Assembly: GCF_037975245.1 (NCBI RefSeq)
Contig: NC_092572.1
Span: 34,073,989 to 34,137,988 of the forward strand
DNA length: 64,000 nt
Direction: 5' to 3'
From: Apostichopus japonicus
Taxonomy: Eukaryota; Echinodermata; Holothuroidea; Aspidochirotida; Stichopodidae
Shown here piece by piece: positions 31,570 to 42,215 of this stretch. Made by a program: the position numbers and the translations under genes. The notes below the pieces were generated by a model. The model saw nothing but the letters and a program-made list of their open reading frames with translations, made no database searches and was not told the DNA's origin. Numbering within the stretch: position 1 is the stretch's first letter; every line of letters starts with the position of its first letter.

Positions 31570-32462
31570 TTTCACACTTATCACAGATCACCAACCGTTG
31601 ACTAAGATCTTCGGACCAAAACATGGTATCCCGGCTTTGGCGGCAGCTAGGATGCAGAGATGGGCAGTGTTATTGTCCGCATATCAGTACAATATTGAGT
31701 ACCGCTCTTCTGCAAAGAATGCAAATGCAGATTTGCTCAGCAGACTCCCAGTTGGGGAAGCCTCCAGTGGTGACCCAGAGGAGTATTTTGTTTTTGAGAC
31801 AGTCCTAATGGAAACCCCTATTACTGCGACTGAAATTTCAAAACATACAGACAAGGACCCAGTTTTAGCCAAAGTTTTAGAGTTTACTCTATCCGGCTGG
31901 CCAAATCATTGTGTTGACCCTGCCATACAACCATACTTCACACGCAGAGATGAGCTATCCCTGGAGGATGGATGCCTTATTTGGGGGCGTAGAGTAATTA
32001 TTCCATCCAAATTGCATGAGCTTATCCTGAGTGAACTTCATGAATGTCATCCGGGCATGAGTCGGATGAAGGCACTTGCTAGGTGTTATGTGTGGTGGCC
32101 AGGTTTAGACAAGGATATTGAGGATAAAGTTAGGCTGTGCACGCAATGTATACAAGTGCAGAAGGCGCCTAACCCGGAACCATTGCTGTTATGGCCATGG
32201 GCCACACAGCCGTGGCAGCGGGTTCACATAGACTATGCAGAGGTCAAAGGTCAGAATTTCTTGCTAGTGGTGGATAGCCATTCAAAGTGGTTGGAGGTAT
32301 TACCAATGAATACCACAACAAGTACTGCCACGATTAATGTGTTGAGAACACTTTTTGCACGTTATGGGTTACCCATTCAGCTAGTAAGTGATAATGGTCC
32401 TCAGTTTAGATCTGAGGAATTTCAGAACTTTCTGAAGTCCAATGGTGTGGACCATACTACCA
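31560..32462 (+). pseudogene. Three-LTR Gypsy RNase H end and integrase, shifted frame
   Basis: The frame carries the rest of RNase H (TDHQPL, ADLLSRLP), the integrase zinc domain (HECHPGMS, CTQC) and the first two catalytic aspartates (HIDYA and SDNGPQF). The frame formally runs from 31496 to 32554, but meaningful sense ends near 32462. There a small deletion removes the segment before the catalytic glutamate and shifts the frame. Confidence 0.88.
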
Positions 32463-33180
32463 TCCAGCTACAAATGGGCTTGCAGAACGCAATGTTCAAA
32501 CTTTCAAGAATGCTTTTGCTAAGTCAAGTGGGGAGACATTGGGTCACAAGGTAGCTAATGTTTTATTTACTCTTAGAAATACCCCGAACACAACTACCGG
32601 GAAAACTCCATCAGAGTTATTTCTTAAGAGATCCCCAAGGACTAGGCTCTCTTTAGTGAAACCTAACCTGCAGAGGAAGGTGGAAAAGAGACAGGATGCT
32701 GCAAAACAGCAAAGGGACCGCAGTTCATCAGTGCGGCAGTTCGACCTTTATCAACCAGTGAGGGTGCGAAATGTTAGGGGGGGGGGGAAGGATCGATGGA
32801 TTCCTGGTACCATAGTGAAAGTCAAGGGGCCTCGTACATATATTGTTAGGATCCCTGGCAATAATCGTAGGTTTGTACACTCAGATCATCTTATCCCTGA
32901 CGATACTGGTGCAAATGTTATGGCTGGAAAACCAAACATCAACTCCCCTATGGATGATGATGTTGTGTCAGTTCCAGTTAATGTACCTCAGACAACTAGG
33001 GAATTAGGGCAGAGCTCTAACTTGGATCAGCCAGGATCTTCCACCACATCCCCAGTAGTATCTGGTAGTCCTGTCCACACAGGTCAAACCCCAGTTGTGG
33101 TAGCAGAGTCACCTGCACCATCAACTACAGTAACCAGGTCAGGCAGAGTTGTCAGACCACCCAAGAGGTTAGAGATTTAA
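32463..33180 (+). pseudogene. Three-LTR Gypsy integrase C-terminal part
   Basis: Sense resumes in the gag-pol frame with the catalytic-glutamate helix and continues through RNTPNTTTGKTPSELF to a basic, SH3-like C-terminal region and a low-complexity proline/serine tail, ending at TAA (33178-33180). An ATG-initiated frame starts only at 32539, but the homologous sequence begins about 75 nt earlier. Confidence 0.88.
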
Positions 33181-33301
33181 CTATACCCTCAAGTTGTTAG
33201 TTTTGTTTGTTTGATTTGATAAACGATTGATTGATTTAATAAAAGTTGGGTTGTTTAATGAAGAAAAATATTTGATTGTTTCATCATCTGGTAGGAAGGA
33301 G

Positions 33302-33473
33302 TGTTATATATCAGTATCACGCCATCTATTTTGGTAAAGTTGTTGTGACCTGCATGTGACCTGATGAAAATAAACAGTTCAATATGGCCGCATGTGCTGT
33401 AAACACTTAGCATTTGTCTTCTTGTTATATCGCTAGGAATCAGGATAATCCTCCATTAATCCAGGGTATAACA
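33302..33473 (+). repeat. Three-LTR Gypsy LTR3 (172 bp)
   Basis: Identical to LTR1, preceded by the purine tract GGTAGGAAGGAG (33290-33301) and followed by ATAAT. Confidence 0.95.
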
Positions 33474-33478
33474 ATAAT

Positions 33479-33990
33479 GAATTGTGGAAGCCCGCCATCG
33501 ATTTTTACATTTTCGCTTTATTTACATTGGTATAGCGCCATCGATTTAAAACTTTCGCCCCGTTGTGTATGTTTGCAAAATTGTGCGGAGGTCCTGGATC
33601 AGTTCTTTTCTGTTAGGTGTTGCAACTTCTGATAGTTGGCCAAGGGACAAGTATCTTCCGACCCGAAATTAATTAAGAAAAGAACTTTCTCAAAAGAGGA
33701 AGAAGGATCAGTATAGGGCCTTATTGCTTGCTACGCATGTTGCAGACAACTGCAAGATTTGTGGAGAATTAAGGTCCTTAAAGGTCGGTATAGCCAGTAT
33801 GTGGCCCTAAATTATAGAACGCTAAAATTGCTAGAAGTTTTCAAAAAGTACTTTCCTTCAGGTCTTTACTCTCCAGATTGTTCTCAACATTTTTAAGGAA
33901 CACTCAAGATAACTGAAAATCCGAGTGAGGAAAATTTCCTTGAAGGTTGACATTAAAACATTTTTGACCAAACGTGACCGGCATATTTGA
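33479..33990. other. Non-coding stretch, no supported gene
   Basis: No supported exon. A short frame at 33414-33632 overlaps the LTR end and has no domain. Confidence 0.5.
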
Positions 33991-34190
33991 ATGATATAAT
34001 ACAATATCTTTCTTACCCGCCCGTTTCCTACTTTCTTAGCGATGTTTTCCTTGCTGTTTTCGCTCAGTTTTTTGCCTACTTTTATTGAAAGAATGGCCTA
34101 AAATCGATTGAAATTTATTGGCCTCAAATATGTTATATATACATAGAAAGTAGGAAACGGGCGGGTAAGAAAGATATTTTATTATATCAT
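33991..34190. repeat. Near-perfect inverted repeat, 46-bp arms
   Basis: The left arm 33991-34036 and the right arm 34145-34190 are reverse complements at about 45 of 46 positions, with a 108-bp loop. A third partial copy of the right arm lies at 34456-34500 and extends into the shared flank (ATAAATATTTCATCGATC). It could be a miniature inverted-repeat element or a structured transcript. Confidence 0.85.
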
Positions 34191-34528
34191 AAATATTTCA
34201 TCGATCGTTTCCATGTGGTGTAACTTTTTTCGGATCCAATTTCGCATTCCCTCGAATTAGCCGACCTTTTCATTATAAGCCTACGATCCGTCAAGAGGAA
34301 TATGACTGAAACAATTAATGCTCCTCTGTAAGTTGTGATCATACGCTACGGCTTAATATTGTCGTTTGCGTCATATTACGCCATCCATGCATGCACTATA
34401 CATAGTGCCATTCTTACGGAATGGTACGGCGTATATATCTATATAGGGAACGGCCGGCGGGTAAGAAAGATATTGTATTATATCATAAATATTTCATCGA
34501 TCAATTCCATATGGTGTTACTTTTCAGC

Positions 34529-35200
34529 ATATAATGTACGCCCGTGATCTGGGCGCTCGACGACAGCCCGTCTTACGGGTCAATCGCCTATTATATATAC
34601 TGTATATATGTCATATGAATTAATACACTCAATCGTGTAAACATGTATCTCCATATCCTATAGCTCGTTCTTAGAGCGAAAATTCTCTCAACATACTCGA
34701 TCCGTTAGTGTAATTGTTTGCTTATTTATTAATAGTTGTTTACAATTTATTCTGAATTGGCATGGGGGGGGGGGGGGGCTTCGATCAGGTTCTGTAAATT
34801 TTTCCTGTTAATTCTTTTTTTACGTTCTTTCTTAATTTGCACGGGGAGGAGTTCAGTCTGAGAATATAATACACATTATCACCAGCAGCTATATGCCAAG
34901 TTTCTGAGAAACCTAATTAAGCCCTCGCGTCTCATTGATCCACAATTATTTTATTGTTTGTTTGTTAATTTTAATAATTAATCAATCACAGCATAATGTT
35001 CACCCGTCATCCGGGTGCTCGACGAAAGCCCGTCTTACGGGCCAATCGCTTATACTGTATGTCATATGAATTGATACACTCGATCGTGTAAATAGCTATT
35101 TCCATATCCCAGAGCTCGTGTTTAGGGCGAAATTCCTCTCAATATGTTCGCAAATATACTCGATCCGTTAGTTAATTAGTTGTTTCTTTATTTCCTTATT
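34529..35200 (+). repeat. Direct duplication of a roughly 200-bp segment
   Basis: 34529-34735 and about 34990-35200 are diverged direct copies sharing GCTCGACGA.AGCCCGTCTTACGGG, ATACACTC.ATCGTGTAAA and ATACTCGATCCGTTAGT phrases. The spacing is about 460 bp. A G-run (34765-34777) lies between them. Confidence 0.75.
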
Positions 35201-35390
35201 TATTTGTTTATTATTTGGTAGTGGGGAGGGTTCTTCAGTTATTTTCTTGTTTTTATAATGAACACATTCTCCATTCTCCAGCGGCATTGTCTGACAACAT
35301 TCTCCGTCACCATGGATACGGCCTTGTTAACTTGACCTAATATTGTACTTTTTTTTGCCTTGTATATATTAAAGAGTTCATCGTACGCAG

Positions 35391-36197
35391 TTGCCCAGGT
35401 TTACCGGTGAAGCTCGTCGGGCATGGACGCTGTGCGATATGACGGTGGATTCTACTAAAGTTGCTGTTAGCGGTTACAACGAAGACACATCATTCATAGA
35501 CCTGTTTTCATTGAATATTCCTGATTCTTCGTCGCCATTTATAACTCGGTTTTATTCTAAAAAATTTAAGAATCATTCAAGATGGCGGCCTCGTTGTGTT
35601 TCATTCTTGGATGATTCTCGTATAGTCACTGTGTGTGGTGATCAGTTGGATGTCTTCAATATCAATACAGACGACATACACACACACAGTGATCTGTTAC
35701 GCGATGGAACAGCCGAGTGTATGACTAGTGTCAGAGAGGGAGAGATATTTATTGGTTTGTCACGTTCTAACGAGGTGATTGTGTTTGATTTAAGTTTGAA
35801 TAAAATCAAGACAATCACCTTGGAAGGATTAGTAGTAAGTGATTATCTTGTAGATATAACAGTTTATGGAGATAATCTGTTTATATCTACACGCATTGGT
35901 AGTGCCATTAGATACAACATGGAGGGAGTGATGTTACATGAATACAACACACCATCAAGCTACTCAAATGAACGCAGTATCACTGTAAGCAGTGAGTTTG
36001 GTCTGGTGTTTGTATCATGTTGGTTCCCTGCTCCTGCTGCTGCTGTTCCTGCTGTTGTTGTTTACTCTCTCTCTGAGAATCATACATTGTTTTCTTTCCA
36101 AGTTATTGATGATTTGTTGACTAGAATCAGGATAAACGATGTAAACAGGTTTATGTTTACAACAACAAGACGAGGAATACTGAGTGTATACAGCACA
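35391..36197 (+). CDS. Beta-propeller-like domain exon
   Basis: An open 269-codon exon between an acceptor (TCGTACGCAG at 35389-35390, or CCCAG at 35398) and a strong donor (CACA|GTAAGTAC, intron from 36198). It lacks a clear start Met. The sequence shows about six blade-like repeats of 35-45 residues, each with hydrophobic strands around Gly/Asp turns (for example VDSTKVAVSGY, LDDSRIVTVCGDQLDVFNI, REGEIFIGLSRSNEVIVFDL, YGDNLFISTR). This pattern fits an NHL/WD40-like propeller, typically a protein-binding platform. Blade homology is judged by pattern only. The exon ends in phase 0, the phase needed by the DED exon at 48617. If unspliced it would stop at 36213-36215. Alternatively it is a lone exon of another, broken gene. 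Confidence 0.6.
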
Positions 36198-36349
36198 GTA
36201 AGTACAGTAGGATAGTGTAAAAAAGTAAACATAGGAATTTTATTTTACATCTAGAATAATGAAAATAGGCTAGAAAAACTACCAAGTTAGGTATCAGTGA
36301 CTGCGAACATTTCTGTAGATAACGTTTATTTGTACTGTTTTTGCGAGTC

Positions 36350-38419
36350 TTGGAAATAATATGAAATTTAGGACTAACATTTTAATAGGATTGAAGCAGC
36401 AAAACCTCTCATAGCAACACATACATACAGTACAGTGTAAATGAATTCAAAAAATCGTCTGAAGTTACTTGCATTATAAAAAAATGTGTAGACCTCCAAT
36501 AGAAACATATTTGGGTTCGGTGCATACCAACATCTCCTAAGAGCACACTTATTGCTATTTTAAGGCAATATTAATAAATTTAGAGAAAAAATGAGAAGAA
36601 AATTTTAATAGGATTGAAGTAGCAAAACCTCTCATAGCAATGACATACATACAGTACAGGGCTAATCAATTCCAAAATCGTCTGAAATTACTTGCATTAA
36701 AAAATCTGTGTAGACCTCCAATAGAAACAGAGGTGGATTTGCTGCATACGAACATCTCCTAAGACCACAGTTATTGCTATTTTAAGGCAATATCAATAAA
36801 TTTAGAGAAAAAATGAGAAGAAAATTTTAATAGGATTGAAGTAGCAAAACCTCCCATAGCAACACATACATACAGTACAGGGTGAATAATTTTCAAAATC
36901 CTCTGAAATTTCTTGCAATATAAAAAACTGTGTAGACCTCCAATAGAAACATATTTGGGTCCGGTGCATACGAACATCTTCTAGGAGCACACTTATTGCT
37001 ATTTTAAGGTATTATGAATGAATTTAGAGCAAAAATGAGAAGAAAATTTTAATAGGATTGAAGTAGCAAAACCTCTCATAGCAATGACATACATACAGTA
37101 CAGGGCTAATCAATTCCAAAATCGTCTGAAATTACTTGCATTAAAAAATCTGTGTAGACCTCCAATAGAAACTGAGGTGGATTTGCTGCATTCGAACATC
37201 TCCTAAGAGCACAGTTATTGCTATTTTAAGGCAATATCAATAAATTTAGAGAAAAAATGAGAAGACAATTTTAATAGGACTGAAGTAGCAAAACCTCTCA
37301 TAGCAACACATACATACAGTACAGGGTGAATAATTTTCAAAATCCTCTGAAATTTCTTGCAATATAAAAAACTGTGTAGACCTCCAATAGAAACATATTT
37401 GGGTCCGGTGCATACGAACATCTTCTAGGAGCACACTTATTGCTATTTTAAGGCAATATGAATGAATTTAGAGCAAAAATGAGAAGAAAATTTTAATAGG
37501 ATTGAAGTAGCAAAACCTCTCATAGCAATGACATATACAGTACAGGGCTAATCAATTCCAAAATCGTCTGAAATTTCTTGCATTATATAAACTGTGTAGA
37601 CCTCCAATAAAACAATATTTGGGCTCGGTGCATACGAACATCTCCTAAGAGCACAGTTATTGCTATTTTGTGGCAATAAGAATGAATTTCAAGCAAAAAA
37701 GAGAAGAAAAATTGTGTAGGATTAAAGTAGCATAACCTCTCATATACAGTACAGGGCTAATAAATTCCAAAATCGTCTGAAATTTCTTGCATTATGAAAA
37801 CTGTGTTGACCTCCATTAGAAACGTATTTGGGTCCAGCGCATACGAACATCTCCAAAGAGCACACTTATTTCTGTTTTAAGGCAATATGAATGAATTTAG
37901 AGCAAAAAATGAGAAGAAAATTTTAATAGGACTGAAGTAGCAAAACCTCTCATAGCGACACATACATACAGCACAGGTCGAATAATTTTCAAAATCCTCT
38001 GAAATTCCTTGCATTATAAAATTTGTGTCGACCTCCAATAGAACAATATTTGGGCTCGGTGCATACGAACATCTTCTAAGAGCACACTTATTGCTATTTT
38101 AAGGCAATACGAATGAATTTAGAGCAAAAATGAGAAGAAAATTTTAATAGGATTGAAGTAGCAAAACCTCTCATAAGCAATGACATATATACATACAGTA
38201 CAGGGCTAATCAATTCCAAAATCGTCTGAAATTTCTTGCATTATAAAAACTGTGTAGACCTCCAATAGAAGCTTAATTGAGCTGACTGCATAGAAACATC
38301 TCCTAAGAGCACACTTATTGCTATTTTGTGGCAATATCAATAAATTTAGAGAAAAAATGAGAAGAAAATTTTAATAGGACTGAAGTAGCAAAACCTCTCA
38401 TAGCAACACATACATACAT
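36350..38419 (+). repeat. 222-bp satellite array, segment 1
   Basis: Tandem units with period 222 bp: the phrase TAGGATTGAAGTAGCAAAACC starts near 36386, 36609, 36831, 37053, 37275, 37497, 37717, 37927, 38148 and 38375. Later units vary from 210 to 227 bp. The unit length is a multiple of three, which leaves 62-72-codon frames open on the minus strand in many units. These are not genes. About nine copies are present. Confidence 0.95.
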
Positions 38420-39230
38420 AAAACAGAGTTTATTGTTTTTCGATCACGTTTCTCTGAAGTTACACCTAATTTTCCACCACTTACTGTTGGTAAAGACTCT
38501 ATTAATATCTCCTCAACTGTTAGAAACCTTGGTGCATATTTTGACCAGACCATGTCACTTGAAAATCACGTTACTAATCTCTGTCGTTCTGCAAATTGGC
38601 AACTTAGGAAAATCAGTTTGATGAGGAATTACCTCGATAATAAGACTTGCGAGATACTGGTCCATGCGTTTGTGACATCAAAGCTTGATTTTCTTAATTC
38701 ACTTTTATTTGGCCTTCCTGATTCGACCATCAAGAAACTCCAAAAGATCCAAAACACCGCTGCCCGTATTGTGAAAAGGAAAGGAAGAAAGTGCCGCACC
38801 ACCCCACTTCTGAAGGAACTTCATTGGCTACCTATCAGCTACAGAATCCAGTATAAAATACTTCTTCTCACCTTCTGTGCTCATCATCTTGAACGGCCTG
38901 TGTACCTGTCACAACTTCTCTTGCCATATACTCCAACTCGCACACTTCGTTCCTCCAACAAACTGTTTTTAACTGTTCCAAAACCACGATTGAAGAACTA
39001 TGGTTACAGAAGCTTCCAATACTCTGGGTCTTATCTCTGGAACAAGTTACCAGATCACATTCGGACATGCTATAAACTTTCTACTTTCAAAAGTCTACTT
39101 AAGACCCATTTTTTCACTTGTTCTTTTGTAAATTAATTTACTTTCTTTGTAAAGCGCTTTGAGCAGTAACTTTTGTTTACTGATTTGGCGCTATATAAGT
39201 CTCATTTATTATTATATGATTATTATTATA
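38420..39230 (+). mobile_element. 5'-truncated CR1/L2-like LINE inserted in the satellite
   Basis: An open frame from 38420 to 39136 encodes only the RT C-terminal region, including IQNTAARIV, LKELHWLPI, WNKLPDHIR and FKSLLKTHFF, which are hallmarks of CR1/L2 elements. The catalytic RT core is missing. The 3' end reads AAGCGCTTTGAGCA...GGCGCTATATAAGT and then ATT repeats up to about 39230. Satellite sequence flanks both sides, so the insertion postdates the array. Confidence 0.85.
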
Positions 39231-40248
39231 CAGTACAGGGCAATAATTTTCAAAATCGTCTGAAATTTCTTGCATTATAAAAAACTGTGTAGACCTAGAA
39301 TAGAAACATATTTGGGTTCGGTGCATACAAACATCTTCTAAGAGCACATTTATTGCTATTTTGTGGCAATATGAATAAATTTAGATAAAAAATGAGAAGA
39401 AAATTTTAATAGGACTGAAGAAGCAAAACTTCTCAAAGCAATTACATACATACAGCACAGGGTGAATAAATTCCAAAAATCCTCTGAAATTACTTGCATT
39501 ATAAAAAACTGTGTAGACCTCCAATAGAAGCATAATTGAGCTGACTGCATACAAACATCTCCTAAGAGCACACTTATTGCTATTTTGTGGCAATATCAAT
39601 AAATCTAGAGCAAAAATGAGGAGAAATATTGTGTAGGATTAAAGTAACAAAACCTCTCATAGCAACACATACATACAGTACAGGGCGAATAATTTTCAAG
39701 ATCCTCTGAATTTCTTGCATTATAAAAACTGTGTTGACCTCCAATAGAACAATATTTGGGCTCGGTGCATACGAACATCTCATAAGAGCACACTTATTAC
39801 AATTTTGTGGCAATATGAATGAATTTCGAGCAAAAAAGAGAAGAAAAATTGTGTAGGATTGAAGTAGCAAAACCTCTCTTTGCAACACATACATACAGTA
39901 CAGGGCTAAAAAATTCCAAAATCGTCTGAATTTCTTGCATTATAAAAACTGTGTTGACCTCCAATAGAACAATATTTGGGCTCGGTGCATACGAACATCT
40001 CCTAAGAGCACACTTATTGCAATTTTGTGGCAATATGAATGAATTTTGAGCAAAAAAGAGAGGAAAAATTGTGTAGGATTAAAGTAGCAAAACCTCTGTT
40101 TGCAACACATACATACAGTACAGGGCTAATAAATTCCAAAATCGTCTGAAATTTCTTGCATTATGAAAACTTGTGTAGACCTCAAATAGAAACATATTTG
40201 GGTCCGGTGCATACGAACATCTCCTTAGATCAAACTTATTGCTATTTT
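39231..40248 (+). repeat. 222-bp satellite array, segment 2
   Basis: Continuation of the array, about four and a half units, in the same orientation. Units here are more diverged (for example AAAATTGTGTAGGATT in place of AAAATTTTAATAGGATT), suggesting subfamilies. Confidence 0.95.
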
Positions 40249-42215
40249 TGGTTCCTTGCTTTTTGCAAAGCAAGGAACCTATGCATTCAACTTGGTGTGT
40301 GTGTGTGTGTGTGTGTGTGTCTCAATAAGGAAAAGATGTATCATGATCAAATTTGGTGGGTGGATAGCACATAGTCAGAGGAAGATCCCTATTGTTTTTG
40401 GTGCCCACAAAGGTCACCAAAGGTCAGTTGTGGTCCAAAAACCCAAAATATTAAAACTGCAATAACTCCCGGTGCCAATGTGCGACAAGGTTTATATTTT
40501 GGGACAAGTTGTGAACTGGTTAGGGGAACATTTTGAAATTTAACGGTAATGTGATCGAAGGTCAACAAAGGTCAATTAATGATAAAAAACTAGTATTTTT
40601 GCGATAACTTGAGAACGAAATGTCCGTTAGGGCTGGGAGTTGCTTCAATGTAATCCAATTGTCGACTCGCATCTGGGTGACCCTTGACCTCAATTTGACC
40701 TCTGGTGACCTCTGGTGACCTTTACGTGTTTTGGGGGATTTTTACAGTTTTCAGATGTCAAAGGTACCTTCTGATCATAAATGTCAATAGGTTGACCCCG
40801 TGTGACCTTTATGTGCGAAGTTATACAAGGTCAAAGTTATTTTTCAGACATTTAATGCAATAACTCCCACTTCCAAGGTGTGACATGGTTGATATTTTTG
40901 GACAAGTTGCAAATGGTATAGGGGAATATTTTCAAACTTAACGGTCATGTGATCCGAGGTCACCAAAGGTCAATTAAAGTTAAAAAAACTAGTATTTTGG
41001 GGGGAAAAAATGGGCAAAGAAAAAATGTTTAAATTTGTATAGTTTGATGCTCTATTTAGGTCTCATCGATCAAAAATGTCAAAAAGTTGACCCAAGGTGA
41101 CCTTTGTATGTTAAGTTATATGAGGTCAAAGTTAATTTTCAGACATTTAGTGTAATAACTCCCAGTGCCAAGGTATTACACGGTTGATATTTTGGGACAA
41201 GTTGCAAATGGTATAGGGGAATATTTTCAAACTTAACGGTCACGTGATCCGAGGTCACCAAAGGTCAATTAATAATAAAAAACTAGTATTTTTGCGATAA
41301 CTTGAGAACAAATTGTCCGTTAGGGTTGGGAGTTGCTTCAATGTAATCCAATTGTCGACCCGCATCTGGGTGACCCTTGACCTCAATTTGACCTCTGGTG
41401 ACCTTTTTGTGTTTTGTGGATTTTTACAGTTTTGATGCTATTTTCAGATGTTAAAGGTACCTTCTGATCATAAATGTCAATGGGTTGACCTTCGTGTGTG
41501 AAGTTATATGAGGTCAAAGTTAATTTTCACACATTTAATGCAATAACTCCCAGTGCCAAGGTGTGACAAGGTTGATTTTTTTGGACAAGTTGCAAATGGT
41601 ATAGGGGAATTTTTTCAAACTTAACGGTCATGTGATCCAATGTCACCAAAGGTCAGCTAATGTTAAAAAAGTAGTATTTTGGGGGGAGAAAATGGGCAAA
41701 GAAAAAATGTTTGAATTTTTACAGTCATGCTCTATTTAGGTCTCGCCGATCAAAAATGTCAATTGGTTGACCGCCGGGTGACCTTTGTGTGTGAAGTTAT
41801 GTATACAAGTTCAAAGTTAATTTTTTGACATTTAATGCAACAAATGCAACAAATACAATTCCAAGGTGTGACATGGTTGATAGTTTGGGACAAGTTGTGA
41901 ATGGGGTGGTGGAACATTTTGAAACTTAAAGGTCATGTCATCTGAGGTCACCAATGTTATCATATCTGTTGACACGCTTGTAGGTCTCTTATATTTCTTA
42001 CATTTTCGACGCCATATTTAGATCTCAAAAGTGCCTTTTGATCAAAAATCCGATCACATTTTGTGATCACAAAAGTGTTGGCCATAGTGTTGGTTACTTT
42101 ATGGGAACATGTAGGACCACAATTACTTGGACTATTTGAGCCCAATCTTGCTTGATAATATTATGTGTATTGTCATATACCCCAAGCAAGGAACCACAGT
42201 GCCCTTGGGCTCTTG
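40249..42215 (+). repeat. Family A dispersed repeat, copy 1, AGGTCA-rich
   Basis: A 1,967-bp insert breaks a satellite unit between CTATTTT and AAGGCAATA. The left end has a GGTTCCTTGC...GCAAGGAACC hairpin (40250-40281) and a (GT)n run (40294-40320). The right end is GCAAGGAACCACAGTGCC followed by CTTGGGCTCTTG. By my count it holds about 24 AGGTCA/TGACCT hexamers, many as direct repeats spaced by four. No coding frame exists. It is most likely a non-autonomous DNA transposon with GGTTCCTTGC inverted ends, though target duplication is not clear. Confidence 0.7.

Larger units (their letters stand above)
28556..33473 (+). mobile_element. Ty3/Gypsy retrotransposon with three LTRs
   Basis: The 4,918-bp insertion is arranged LTR1 (28556-28727), a 28-bp spacer, LTR2 (28756-28928), internal region, LTR3 (33302-33473). 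Perfect ATAAT duplications flank the whole unit. LTR1 and LTR3 are identical by eye, whereas LTR2 differs from both at four places. The last round of reverse transcription therefore seems to have treated LTR2 as internal sequence. Gag-Pol is nearly complete but broken near 31560 and 32460. Confidence 0.92.
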
